Shown here one piece after another: positions 8,350 to 15,795 of a DNA stretch of 64,000 nucleotides. The stretch is from an uncultured Bacilli bacterium (GTDB taxonomy: Bacteria > Bacillota_I > Bacilli_A > RF39 > UBA660): the NCBI GenBank assembly GCA_934096125.1, contig CAKOLB010000004.1:1-64000 (forward strand), read 5' to 3'. The notes beneath the pieces are model-generated. The model had not been told where the DNA came from. It made no database searches and saw only the letters and a list, made by a program, of their open reading frames with translations. Made by a program: the position numbers and the translations under genes. Numbering within the stretch: position 1 is the first letter of the stretch; every line of letters begins with the position of its first letter.

Positions 8350-8389
8350 GCTATTTACCACAGCAATTCTTATATTTTTTTCCACTGCC
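8350..8389. repeat. Right copy of 40-bp direct repeat (3' end of secA)
   Basis: Identical to 1032-1071. It covers the secA stop codon and the last twelve codons (GSGKKYKNCCGK), so integration here keeps SecA intact, as expected for a gene-end attachment site. Confidence 0.8.
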
Positions 8390-10840
8390 GCAGCTGCATG
8401 GCTCATTTCTACCTATCTTATGACCTACTCTTTTAGGTTTAGCTTTTTCCTTTTCTTTTCCATCATTTGCTTTACCTTCTAAAGTTTGTTTACGGGTAAT
8501 ATTTCGATGAATTTCTGCTTTAAGTAAGAATAAGGCGATATCATTATCTATTTTATTTAACAGTTCATCAAACATTTCAAAGCCTTCCATAGTGTAGACT
8601 TGAACTGGATTAGTTTGACCATATCCTCTTAAACCTACACCTTCTTTTAAATGTTCCATTGCACTCATATGCTCTACCCAAGAAGTATCTATAACTCGCA
8701 AAGATATAGCTTTTTCAAACTCATTCATAACTTCTGGTTCAACCATTTTCTTCTCATAATCTTTTAAAACCAACTCTAAAAGATATTCACTTACTTCAGC
8801 TTCACTTTTGTTTTCTAATTCTTCTTTCTTAACGACTTTTTCTTTCAAGAAATTGGTATTAACATATTCGGCGATTTCTTCTAAATCACTTTCTGTTAAA
8901 TAATTTTCTGGAGCAATATGACTTTCTACCAAGTTATTAATGGTATTTTTAAATGTTGCTATTATTTTATCGTGGATACTTTCTTCATCAAGTATTTCAT
9001 TTCTTCTTGCATATATTATTTCTCTTTGTTCATTTAATACATTGTCATAGTCTAGCAAACTTTTCCGATAATCGAAGTTGTTACCTTCCACTTTCTTTTG
9101 AGCAGTTTCAATGCTTCTTGTAAGAGCTTTAGAACGAATAGCTTGATTTTCATCAATTCCCATGTTGATAAGCATAGTTTTAATTTTTTCTGTTCCAAAC
9201 CGGCGCATTAAATCATCATCGAAAGAAACAAAGAATTGACTAGACCCTGGGTCTCCTTGACGACCAGAACGACCACGCAACTGATTATCAATACGTCTAG
9301 ATTCATGTCTTTCAGTACCAATAACAAATAAGCCACCGATTTCTCGAACTCCTTCGCCAAGCTTGATATCTGTTCCACGTCCTGCCATATTAGTAGCAAG
9401 AGTTATAGCATCTTTTTCACCAGCATGAGCAATAATATCTGCTTCTCTTTCATGATTTTTAGCATTTAACACTTCATGTTTTAAACCATTTTTAGTAAGA
9501 AGTTTGCTTAACTTTTCATTAGCTTCAACAGATATAGTCCCAATTAGTATTGGTTGATGGCGGGAATGTATCTCTTTAACACAATTAATAATAGCTTGAT
9601 ACTTTCCTTTTTCATTAGAATATACTAGGTCAGCAAGGTCTTCCCTAATAACTGGTTTATTAGTTGGTATTCTAATTACATACATATTGTAAATGTTACG
9701 AAATTCTTCTTCTTCAGTTTTAGCAGTACCAGTCATACCTGCAAGTTTGTTATACATTCTAAATAAATTTTGGAATGTAATAGTTGCCATAGTCTTAGTT
9801 TCGGTGTTGATAGTTACGCCTTCTTTAGCTTCAATTGCTTGATGTAAACCTTCGCTATATTGTCTACCATGCATTAGACGACCTGTAAATTGGTCAACAA
9901 TAGTTATGGCATCACCTTCAACAACATAATCAATATCTTTTTTGAAACCATAATTAGCTTTTAAAGCTTGGTTGATATAATGAACTAAACTTGTATTATC
10001 TAAATCATATAGATTTTTTATGTTTAGATATTTTTCAACCATTTTACTTCCCTCAGCAGTAAGAGATACACTTTTAGTTTTTAAGTCAATTGTATAGTCT
10101 TTTTCTTCTTTTAATTTTTTGGCTACTTTATCAGCTTCGATATAAAGAGAACTTGAGTTAAATACTCCACCACTAATGATAAGAGGAGTTCTGGCTTCAT
10201 CAATCAAAATGGAGTCCACTTCATCGATGATACAAAAGTTTAAACCTCTTTGAACTCTATCTTCTTTTTTAACAACCATGTTATCACGAAGGTAGTCAAA
10301 ACCAATTTCGTTGTTAGTAGAATAAGTTATATCAGCATCATAAGCGGCCTTTTTTTCTTTGCTATTTGCCTCATGTAAGTTAATACCAACAGTTAAACCA
10401 AGAAATTCATAAATTTTACCCATCCATGTTGCATTACGTGTTGATAAGTATTCATTGGTTGTAACAACATGTACACCTTTTCCTTCCAAAGCATTTAAGT
10501 ATGCAGGAAGAATAGTTGTTAATGTTTTACCTTCCCCAGTTTTCATTTCGGCAATATTACCATAATGAATAGCAAGCCCCCCTAGAATTTGAACATGAAA
10601 CGGTTTTTCGCCAATAGTACGATAAGCTGCTTCTCTAGCAAGGGCAAAAGCAGGAACTATAATATCTTCTAAAGTTTTACCACTTTCAAGCTTAGCTTTT
10701 AATTCTAAAGTTTTATCTTTGAAATCTTCATCCTTTAATTTTTGCATTTCTGGTTCCATTGCTTCTATTTCACTAGCAATTTTTTCAAACCGACATAATT
10801 CTTTATATTCACTATCTAATAATTTTCTTAAGAAATTCAT
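8351..10840 (-). CDS. secA: Protein translocase ATPase SecA
   Basis: SecA drives post-translational export through SecYEG at the membrane. The 829 residues show the Walker A region AEMKTGEGKTLTT (about residue 100), the Walker B/DEAD-like DEVDSILIDEARTPLIISG (about 207), LATNMAGRGTDIKLG and RGRSGRQGDPGSSQF of the second motor domain, and a C-terminal zinc motif EPCSCGSGKKYKNCCGK. GAGGTG precedes the start. It follows hpf, as in many Bacillota, though prfB does not follow here: the accessory island begins at its stop codon. Length and motifs are normal. Confidence 0.98.
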   Translation of the reverse strand: MNFLRKLLDSEYKELCRFEKIASEIEAMEPEMQKLKDEDFKDKTLELKAKLESGKTLEDIIVPAFALAREAAYRTIGEKPFHVQILGGLAIHYGNIAEMKTGEGKTLTTILPAYLNALEGKGVHVVTTNEYLSTRNATWMGKIYEFLGLTVGINLHEANSKEKKAAYDADITYSTNNEIGFDYLRDNMVVKKEDRVQRGLNFCIIDEVDSILIDEARTPLIISGGVFNSSSLYIEADKVAKKLKEEKDYTIDLKTKSVSLTAEGSKMVEKYLNIKNLYDLDNTSLVHYINQALKANYGFKKDIDYVVEGDAITIVDQFTGRLMHGRQYSEGLHQAIEAKEGVTINTETKTMATITFQNLFRMYNKLAGMTGTAKTEEEEFRNIYNMYVIRIPTNKPVIREDLADLVYSNEKGKYQAIINCVKEIHSRHQPILIGTISVEANEKLSKLLTKNGLKHEVLNAKNHEREADIIAHAGEKDAITLATNMAGRGTDIKLGEGVREIGGLFVIGTERHESRRIDNQLRGRSGRQGDPGSSQFFVSFDDDLMRRFGTEKIKTMLINMGIDENQAIRSKALTRSIETAQKKVEGNNFDYRKSLLDYDNVLNEQREIIYARRNEILDEESIHDKIIATFKNTINNLVESHIAPENYLTESDLEEIAEYVNTNFLKEKVVKKEELENKSEAEVSEYLLELVLKDYEKKMVEPEVMNEFEKAISLRVIDTSWVEHMSAMEHLKEGVGLRGYGQTNPVQVYTMEGFEMFDELLNKIDNDIALFLLKAEIHRNITRKQTLEGKANDGKEKEKAKPKRVGHKIGRNEPCSCGSGKKYKNCCGK

Positions 10841-10875
10841 CTTTTCACCTCGAACCTATTATAACACATGTAAAA

Positions 10876-10903
10876 TAAAAGAAAAAGTAGAATACCTACT
10901 TTT
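10876..10903 (-). terminator. Terminator between hpf and secA
   Basis: Stem AAAAGTAG/CTACTTTT (10883-10890 with 10896-10903), followed by a T-rich tract on the minus strand. It overlaps the hpf stop codon. Confidence 0.6.
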
Positions 10904-11432
10904 ACTTGACGTTTATTATACCGAAACTTCCATCTTTTCGTTTATATAATACAGATACACAATCTTCATCAATATTTTTGAATACAAAGAAGTCATGATT
11001 TAAAAGTTCAATTTGAATTAAAGCTTCCTCTTCATCCATCGGCTTCATTTCAATATCTTTTCGCCGAGCAATTTTTATATCTTCTGCTTCTGTTTCATAA
11101 TCATCTTCAAAACTCATTTCAAATTTAGGAACATCGCGATACTTCTTACTGATTCTTGCTTTATTCTTACGAATTTGCCCTTCTAGTTTATCAACAACTA
11201 AATCGATGGCTGCATATAAATCATTATGTCCTTCTTCAGCTCGCAAAGTAAATTTACTAGTGGGAATAGTGACTTCAATACTTTGAACATCATTTTTAAC
11301 ACGAATTAGTACTTTTCCTTGGATTTCCTTAGCATTTTCAAAATACTTATCAAGCTTACTTAACTTATCATTTACGTATTCTTTAATTGGTTTTGTGACT
11401 GTTATTTTATCACCACGAATACTTATTTTCAA
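10902..11432 (-). CDS. hpf: Long-form ribosome hibernation promoting factor
   Basis: Residues 1-100 form the ribosome-binding HPF/RaiA domain (ISIRGDKITVTKPIKEYVNDKL...). The C-terminal 60 residues form the dimerisation domain (KRKDGSFGIINVK). At 176 residues it is the long form that joins 70S ribosomes into inactive 100S dimers in stationary phase. The start codon is TTG, preceded by GGAAGGTG. Placement beside secA is as in Bacillus (yvyD-secA). Confidence 0.93.
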   Translation of the reverse strand: MKISIRGDKITVTKPIKEYVNDKLSKLDKYFENAKEIQGKVLIRVKNDVQSIEVTIPTSKFTLRAEEGHNDLYAAIDLVVDKLEGQIRKNKARISKKYRDVPKFEMSFEDDYETEAEDIKIARRKDIEMKPMDEEEALIQIELLNHDFFVFKNIDEDCVSVLYKRKDGSFGIINVK

Positions 11433-11470
11433 ATTATCACCTTCCTTACCTTTAATATATCACAAATAAA

Positions 11471-11494
11471 GAAAAAAAACTACTTAATCGTAGT
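11471..11494 (-). terminator. Terminator of the cold-shock gene
   Basis: Stem ACTAC/GTAGT (11479-11483 with 11490-11494), followed on the minus strand by eight T residues. It overlaps the stop codon region of the csp gene. Confidence 0.6.
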
Positions 11495-11698
11495 CATTTC
11501 TTGTTCCACAACATCAACTGCTTGTAATCCTTTAGAAGTTTCTATAAGTTTGAAATTTACTATAGCACCTTCGCCAAGTGTTTTATAGCCGTCTTTAACA
11601 ATGGCAGAATAATGAACAAAGATGTCGGATAATTTTCCATATTCTATAAATCCGTATCCTTTATCATTGTTAAACCATTTTACTTTTCCTTGCATCAT
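11480..11698 (-). CDS. Cold-shock domain protein (CspA/CspB family)
   Basis: A single OB-fold RNA/DNA-binding domain. QGKVKWFNNDKGYGFIEY contains RNP1 (KGYGFI) and DIFVHYSAI contains RNP2, followed by VNFKLIETSKGLQAVDV. The 72-residue length is standard. The ATG at 11698 is preferred because AAGGAG lies 10 bases upstream; the next ATG follows directly. Csp proteins act as RNA chaperones in translation. It has its own terminator and probably its own promoter. Confidence 0.92.
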   Translation of the reverse strand: MMQGKVKWFNNDKGYGFIEYGKLSDIFVHYSAIVKDGYKTLGEGAIVNFKLIETSKGLQAVDVVEQEMTTIK

Positions 11699-11795
11699 GA
11701 TCACACAACTCCTTCCCACATCTAAAATGTATCATATGTTGCATACTCGTGCAAGAAAAAGCGTCCGACATTCATCGACAAAACTTGGGAAAACT

Positions 11796-12386
11796 TTAGG
11801 ATTTGTCCACAAAATACGTGGCATGATTATTATATAAATATGTTAAAATATTATAATTTTTTTCAAAGGTTTGAAAGAAATGATTTAACTTATCACCTTG
11901 GCCAAGTAAAAATAACTCTTTTCCTTTTACTTTTCTAGCAATATACTTTTCATATTCACTACTTTCAGCAAATATGTTACTATCAATTAAAATACTTCTT
12001 GCCTTTTGATACTCATCCAAATAATAAAGAAAAGAGTAAGTATCGTAAATTAAAAGATAAGCTTTACTAGCAGTAAGACTTAAGTACTTAAGCTCTTTTT
12101 CAACGATTACCTTGCGATAACTTAAGCAGGTAAAAATATTTTTTAAAACCGTGATATCACTATCTAAGTAGGCACTATTTACTATTATCTTGATAGTTTG
12201 CCCAAATATACTATTATTTAAGTTATATTTTTGCATTAGTTTTTCATATTCTTTTGTGAATTTAGAAATAGATGCAATTTTACCATTTTTTAAAACATTT
12301 TGGCGTAATTTCCATTTAATAACTTCATCTTTAGATTTTAAATATAGAGTATCATCAGTTAGATATAAAGTATTTTTAATTTTCAT
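11796..12386 (-). CDS. Unrecognised protein in the usual mbl position; possibly a degenerate actin-like protein
   Basis: This 196-residue protein follows spoIIID directly, where Bacillus has mbl. It has no signal peptide or membrane segment. Parts can be laid on the MreB/Mbl order: KIIVNSAYLDSDITVLKNIF against the strand and helix after the first phosphate loop, YRKVIVEKELKYLSLTASK against the IEEPFAAA segment, and AYLLIYDTYSFLYYLDE where MreB has VVDIGGGTTEVA. The glycine-rich nucleotide loops are absent, so it would not be a normal ATPase. It ends in an aromatic tail (NYNILTYLYNNHATYFV). The actin-like reading is inference from position and a weak pattern. Confidence 0.5.
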   Translation of the reverse strand: MKIKNTLYLTDDTLYLKSKDEVIKWKLRQNVLKNGKIASISKFTKEYEKLMQKYNLNNSIFGQTIKIIVNSAYLDSDITVLKNIFTCLSYRKVIVEKELKYLSLTASKAYLLIYDTYSFLYYLDEYQKARSILIDSNIFAESSEYEKYIARKVKGKELFLLGQGDKLNHFFQTFEKNYNILTYLYNNHATYFVDKS

Positions 12387-12389
12387 CTT

Positions 12390-12638
12390 CTAGCCCCTTT
12401 TATATTTTCTTTTAGTTTCTTCTCCACCCCGTATATGTTTAATTTCATCATGTTTTTTCAAAATTGTATCAATTTCATTTTTTAAATTTTGGTCTATTCT
12501 TGCTAGACGCTTTGATAAGTCAGTATGAACAGTGCTTTTGCTAACACTAAACTTCCCCGCGGTATTTCTAATTGTTTCATTGGTATCAATTATATAACTA
12601 GCTTCACTTAAAACTCTTTTTTTAATATGTTCATTCAT
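12390..12638 (-). CDS. spoIIID: Stage III sporulation regulator SpoIIID
   Basis: SpoIIID is a small DNA-binding regulator of the mother cell acting with sigma-E. The 82-residue protein contains IKKRVLSEASYIIDTNETIR and the HTH TAGKFSVSKSTVHTDLSKRL, a close family match, with a basic tail. The start at 12638 is chosen because AAGGGG lies 9 bases upstream. The gene follows spoIIQ as in Bacillus. Its ribosome site is inside a hairpin (12648-12675), so translation may be controlled. Confidence 0.95.
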   Translation of the reverse strand: MNEHIKKRVLSEASYIIDTNETIRNTAGKFSVSKSTVHTDLSKRLARIDQNLKNEIDTILKKHDEIKHIRGGEETKRKYKRG

Positions 12639-12647
12639 AATAAACAA

Positions 12648-12675
12648 CCCCTTAATAAACTATATTATTAAAGGG
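12648..12675 (-). promoter_or_regulatory. Hairpin that covers the spoIIID ribosome binding site
   Basis: On the minus strand, CCCTTTAATAA pairs with TTTATTAAGGGG across a 5-base loop, and the second arm contains the spoIIID AAGGGG site. It is not followed by a long U run, so it looks more like a translation-control or read-through hairpin than a strong terminator. Confidence 0.5.
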
Positions 12676-12686
12676 ATTTCTTTATG

Positions 12687-13322
12687 TTAGTTTAACTCAT
12701 CTGTTTGCATGTTATAAAAGTCTTCTGGGTCAATTGCAAAACCATTATGGTATACTTCAAATAACAAGTTATTTTGGCTTGCACTTTCAAGTAGATTTTC
12801 GCCACTTACCCCGATTATATCCCCACTTTTTAATACGTCATCTTTCTTAACTGCGACATCTTTTAAGCTATAATAAACAGTTTTAAGATTAGGATTATGG
12901 GTTATTTCCACAAAATTTCCAAGGACATCATCTGATGATACATTAGTTACTGTTCCATCTAAAGAGCATAAAACATCAAATTTTTCATCAGAAGAATAAA
13001 GTGTACCACTATTTTGAAGATAAGTCTTTTCATAGTAGACTAATGAGTTTTCTTGTTTCTCTTCATCATCGGTCATATCATAGTAAGACCTTGTTATTTT
13101 GACGCTAGTGCTTGTAAAGGGTTTGACAATCTTACTTGGGTTTTTAGTCTCATCTTTGATAACAGTTTTAACATCATCCTTTAGAGCACTTACTGCCATA
13201 TCTGGATAGTCTTTCTTTGTTTCAAGGGCACTGCCTAAGTAGGATATTCCCATAAATAATACACCAATTACTAAAACATAAATTGTGGGTAAGACAAAGC
13301 CTTTTAATTTTTTCTTCTTCAT
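12687..13322 (-). CDS. spoIIQ: SpoIIQ-like forespore membrane protein with degenerate LytM domain
   Basis: SpoIIQ in the forespore membrane binds SpoIIIAH across the engulfment space. The 211-residue protein has one N-terminal membrane segment (LPTIYVLVIGVLFMGISYLG, about 10-30) and a C-terminal peptidase-M23/LytM fold (FDVLCSLDGTVTNV, FVEITHNPNLKTVYYSL, GDIIGVSG, NLLFEVYHNGFAIDPEDFY). The final HxH motif of active M23 enzymes reads LFE here, so zinc-peptidase activity is probably lost, as reported for some SpoIIQ proteins. It sits between spoIID and spoIIID, as in Bacillus. A forespore-type promoter lies just upstream. Confidence 0.88.
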   Translation of the reverse strand: MKKKKLKGFVLPTIYVLVIGVLFMGISYLGSALETKKDYPDMAVSALKDDVKTVIKDETKNPSKIVKPFTSTSVKITRSYYDMTDDEEKQENSLVYYEKTYLQNSGTLYSSDEKFDVLCSLDGTVTNVSSDDVLGNFVEITHNPNLKTVYYSLKDVAVKKDDVLKSGDIIGVSGENLLESASQNNLLFEVYHNGFAIDPEDFYNMQTDELN

Positions 13323-13340
13323 AATTCACCTTCCTAATTA

Positions 13341-13371
13341 CAGTATGAGGTAAATTATTTATTTTTATACA
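13341..13371 (-). promoter_or_regulatory. Candidate sigma-F/sigma-G promoter of spoIIQ
   Basis: On the minus strand, TGTATA (complement of 13366-13371) is followed after 18 bases by CATACTG (complement of 13341-13347). This resembles the forespore consensus TGAATA/CATACTA. It ends about 20 bp before the spoIIQ start and overlaps the spoIID stop. In Bacillus spoIIQ is sigma-F dependent. Inference from pattern. Confidence 0.5.
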
Positions 13372-14276
13372 CTTAGCTTAGTTATTTGTGTATTTTGATA
13401 ATAATGTTTAAGTATTTCTTCAAAACTTGCACCATCTTTAGCCATAATATTAGCACCGTACTGGCTCATACCTACTCCATGACCATAGCCATTTGTTGTA
13501 ATTATAATGTCATCCCCCACGGTTATTTCAAAATCGGTGGAACGTAAATTTAAAGCTTGGCGCACTTTTGTACCCTTGAATAGATGATTGCCTATAACTA
13601 TGGTATCTACCCTGCCGCTTGCAGTTTTTTGGATGTCTGTAATAGTAATGTTTTGACATGTAATGTGGAGCTTGCTACAAAAGTCACTTTTAGAAAATTT
13701 AACAGTTTGCTTAAAAGTAGTAAGCGTCTCTTCCTTCTTGGAGTCAACACTTTGCAAATAGTCTTTAGCTTCCCCAAAAACCAGCTCGGAGTTTTCCGTC
13801 TTTCCATTACTCATGGCAAAGTAGTAGCTACTAATAATTTCTCCCTCATATGTTATAACTAGGTTAGAAGTATCTTCTACAGCTTTTTTTATCCGAGCAA
13901 AATAATAGTCATAATTATCTTGCCACTTTTCTTTCATCTTTTCATTATTTAAATATACTTGATTAGTTACATCTGTTACTAAATCGTACTCTGAAGTTTT
14001 GTTATTAATTTTGTACATGGCATATGTTCTGGCAGCAACAGCTCCAGCTTTTAAAGCTTCCATTTCAAAAGAAGCAGGCATCTCTCCTGCAACAACACCT
14101 ACTACATAATTTTCCAAATCAAGAGTTTCGATAACACCAGTATCTTGGTCTTTAACTTTTACGAAAATAGTTTTATTTTCGTCTTTCTTATCCAACTTTG
14201 CTTCTTTCTTTGGATAAGTAACTATAGCAATAACACTTAAAATAATAACTATAATGATTAAATGTTTATTTTTCAT
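13365..14276 (-). CDS. spoIID: Stage II sporulation protein SpoIID
   Basis: SpoIID is a membrane-anchored peptidoglycan hydrolase that works with SpoIIM and SpoIIP in engulfment. One N-terminal membrane segment (HLIIIVIILSVIAIV) is followed by the SpoIID fold: ENYVVGVVAGEMPASFEMEA with the catalytic Glu region, LKAGAVAARTYAMYK, SNGKTENSELVFG and GYGHGVGMSQYGANIMAKDG. The 303-residue length is typical. The gene precedes spoIIQ, as in Bacillus, and follows the DUF1146 gene. Confidence 0.95.
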   Translation of the reverse strand: MKNKHLIIIVIILSVIAIVTYPKKEAKLDKKDENKTIFVKVKDQDTGVIETLDLENYVVGVVAGEMPASFEMEALKAGAVAARTYAMYKINNKTSEYDLVTDVTNQVYLNNEKMKEKWQDNYDYYFARIKKAVEDTSNLVITYEGEIISSYYFAMSNGKTENSELVFGEAKDYLQSVDSKKEETLTTFKQTVKFSKSDFCSKLHITCQNITITDIQKTASGRVDTIVIGNHLFKGTKVRQALNLRSTDFEITVGDDIIITTNGYGHGVGMSQYGANIMAKDGASFEEILKHYYQNTQITKLSV

Positions 14277-14300
14277 GTGTTTTCCTTATCCTAAATTATA

Positions 14301-14486
14301 TTATAAATTTAGAAATACTAGAACAAACTGGGTTAATAAATAGCCGAAAGAAAAACTTAAGACCATCACAAGAACGCGAGATTCCATGATGTGTTCTTTT
14401 TTAAAAAAGCCGTTATAGTTAATACCTGATAAACCAAAGGCAGCGATAAAGGTACAAACTACTAAAGTTATTAGTTCAGCGTTCAT
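14301..14486 (-). CDS. DUF1146 (YwzB-like) small membrane protein
   Basis: A 61-residue protein with two predicted membrane helices (LITLVVCTFIAAFGLSGI and LVMVLSFSFGYLLTQFVLVF) joined by a short polar loop (FFKKEHIMESRV). Size, layout and location match the DUF1146/YwzB family, found beside spoIID/murA in Bacilli. Function is unknown. Its start overlaps the end of rpiB by 4 bp, so they are probably co-translated. Confidence 0.75.
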   Translation of the reverse strand: MNAELITLVVCTFIAAFGLSGINYNGFFKKEHIMESRVLVMVLSFSFGYLLTQFVLVFLNL

Positions 14487-14938
14487 CTTTCTTCTTCCTT
14501 TTCAATTTTCTCAATCTTTTTGATTCGGCGAATATGTCTTTCTTCATTTGGTTCTTTTGTCATTAAAAAGTTATCAATTATTTCATGAATGGTACTTACT
14601 GGCAAGCTAGAACTAAAGGCGATAACATTTGCTCCATTGTGATTTTTGGCAGTAAATGCATCATCACTTGTAACTACTCTAGCACATCTAATTCCTTTTA
14701 TCTTGTTAGCAGCAATACTCATGCCAATTCCAGAACCACAGACAAGTATTCCAAGGCCATTATTTTCAAGAACTTGATGACATACATCTTTGGCAAAATC
14801 TGGATAATCATCAGTTTCATAATTAGGCAAAGAGCAAGGAAATACTTCAAAACCATTATCTTTAATATAGTTTTCAATATTCTCTTTGCACTTTACTCCT
14901 TGATGGTCATAACCAATATATATTTTTATAGTAATCAT
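14483..14938 (-). CDS. rpiB: Ribose-5-phosphate isomerase B (RpiB/LacAB family)
   Basis: RpiB interconverts ribose-5-phosphate and ribulose-5-phosphate. Visible family features: YIGYDHQGVKCKENI at the N-terminus, YPDFAKDVC, the active-site segment GILVCGSGIGMSIAANKIKGIRCA with Cys and Thr/Ser region, NHNGANVIAFSS, and the phosphate-binding tail EERHIRRIKKIEK. The length of 151 fits. It would supply ribose-5-phosphate for nucleotide synthesis. Confidence 0.92.
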   Translation of the reverse strand: MITIKIYIGYDHQGVKCKENIENYIKDNGFEVFPCSLPNYETDDYPDFAKDVCHQVLENNGLGILVCGSGIGMSIAANKIKGIRCARVVTSDDAFTAKNHNGANVIAFSSSLPVSTIHEIIDNFLMTKEPNEERHIRRIKKIEKIEKEEER

Positions 14939-14974
14939 CTCCCTTTAACATTATACAATAAAAAAAACAAAAAA

Positions 14975-15187
14975 TTAATTTTGTTTTTCATCAAGTCCAA
15001 ATTTCTTATTAAATTTTTCAATTTTTCCAGTTCTTTTAGCTTTTCCTTGTGTTCCTGTATAGAATGGATGACATTCACTACAAATTTCTACATTAATATT
15101 TTCTTTTGTAGATTTAGTTGTGAATGTAGCTCCACAAGCACAAGTTACTGTAGCATCTTTCATTTCTGGATGAATATTTGCTTTCAT
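14975..15187 (-). CDS. rpmE: 50S ribosomal protein L31, zinc-binding type
   Basis: The 70-residue protein MKANIHPEMKDATVTCACGA... has the four zinc ligands (CAC near residues 16-18 and CSEC at 37-40) of the C+ form of L31. HPFYTGTQGKAKRTGKIEKF is the conserved tail. AAAGGGTG precedes the start. A hairpin in its short leader suggests control by a ribosomal-protein leader. Confidence 0.96.
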   Translation of the reverse strand: MKANIHPEMKDATVTCACGATFTTKSTKENINVEICSECHPFYTGTQGKAKRTGKIEKFNKKFGLDEKQN

Positions 15188-15271
15188 AATTCACACCCTT
15201 TCGCCATGTCATTTCTATGACATAGTATTTCTTTGTCAAAAATATTATAACATATTTTCTAATTATAGCAA
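15188..15271 (-). promoter_or_regulatory. rpmE promoter and leader hairpin
   Basis: On the minus strand, TTGCTA (15266-15271) and TATAAT (15244-15249) with a 16-base spacer form a vegetative promoter. The leader then contains ATGTCAT/ATGACAT (15206-15212 with 15217-15223), a 7-bp stem with a 4-base loop just upstream of the ribosome site. L31 leader RNAs are known in Bacillota; whether this hairpin is one is inference. Confidence 0.5.
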
Positions 15272-15536
15272 CAATTTATATCTTTAAAGTATTTGTAGAG
15301 ATGGAAAATTTATTTAAGATATAAACCATAACTCTACCGGTTTACCCCCGGGGTATTTATTGTAACATAACTATTTGGAAATTTGCAACCTAAATGAAGT
15401 ATTATTTGACACTTTTGTGAATATATTTTTTCTTCATAAAATATATTATATGTTAAGAAAATGCAAAAAATTTAACATGTTTCCTTGCATATGTTAAAAA
15501 ACACCTATTTTTTATATAGATGTCAAAATTTTAAAA
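15272..15536. other. AT-rich intergenic stretch without a gene
   Basis: No coding region is supported. It contains a GC-rich near-palindrome around 15345-15356 and an inverted repeat TTAACAT/ATGTTAA (15472-15478 with 15491-15497) flanked by A and T runs, which could terminate minus-strand transcripts arriving from the gene fragment at 15537. Confidence 0.4.
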
Positions 15537-15737
15537 TTACTTTATTCTAAATGGAGAGCTGCTTGTTCCAGCGCCACCTGTATATAAAACATTATAGTTA
15601 AGATAAAAGGTTGGTAGGACTTGACGAGCGTTTAATGAATAGCTAGCCAGACGTAACCAGTAGCTACGATGTGATGTTGATAAATAAGGACTATTGTATC
15701 TGGCATTATTGTCCACATTGCACGATAAAATAAGCAT
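15537..15737 (-). pseudogene. C-terminal remnant of a surface protein
   Basis: The 66 residues end in VLPTFYLNYNVLYTGGAGTSSSPFRIK, the tail typical of large gut-Bacilli surface proteins. The same tail type closes the full-length protein at 31809-33365 (VRPSFNLESSVTYVSGNG...). No signal peptide, ribosome site or N-terminal domain is present, so this is the end of a gene whose front has been lost. A ribbon-helix-helix gene fragment sits next to it on the other strand, suggesting a deletion patch. Confidence 0.65.
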
Positions 15738-15795
15738 ATGTTGCTACTATAATACTTTTTTGTCTATTATAATTTAAGTGAAGGGAAATGCTCAA

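Larger units (their letters stand above)
1032..8389. mobile_element. Candidate genomic island inserted at the 3' end of secA
   Basis: Two identical 40-bp direct repeats bound this segment. The right copy is the last codons and stop of secA; the left copy encodes the same zinc-motif tail but has no gene before it. Integrative elements often use the 3' end of a conserved gene as attachment site and leave such a duplicate. Between the repeats lies only one minus-strand operon of accessory genes (1287-8047), absent from the usual secA neighbourhood. A second degenerate repeat (1201-1227, 8270-8297) sits inside each end. No integrase is visible inside, so it may be a cis-mobilised or decayed element; its recombinase could lie left of the window. 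The boundaries are inference from the repeats. Confidence 0.62.

Noticed and set aside
13584..13862. Plus-strand open frame opposite spoIID
   Set aside because: It is antisense to a well-supported gene and has no features of its own.
15345..15356. GC-rich near-palindrome as a possible Noc site
   Set aside because: It has five C and four G residues with mismatched flanks and does not fit the Noc-site arms, unlike 46093-46106.
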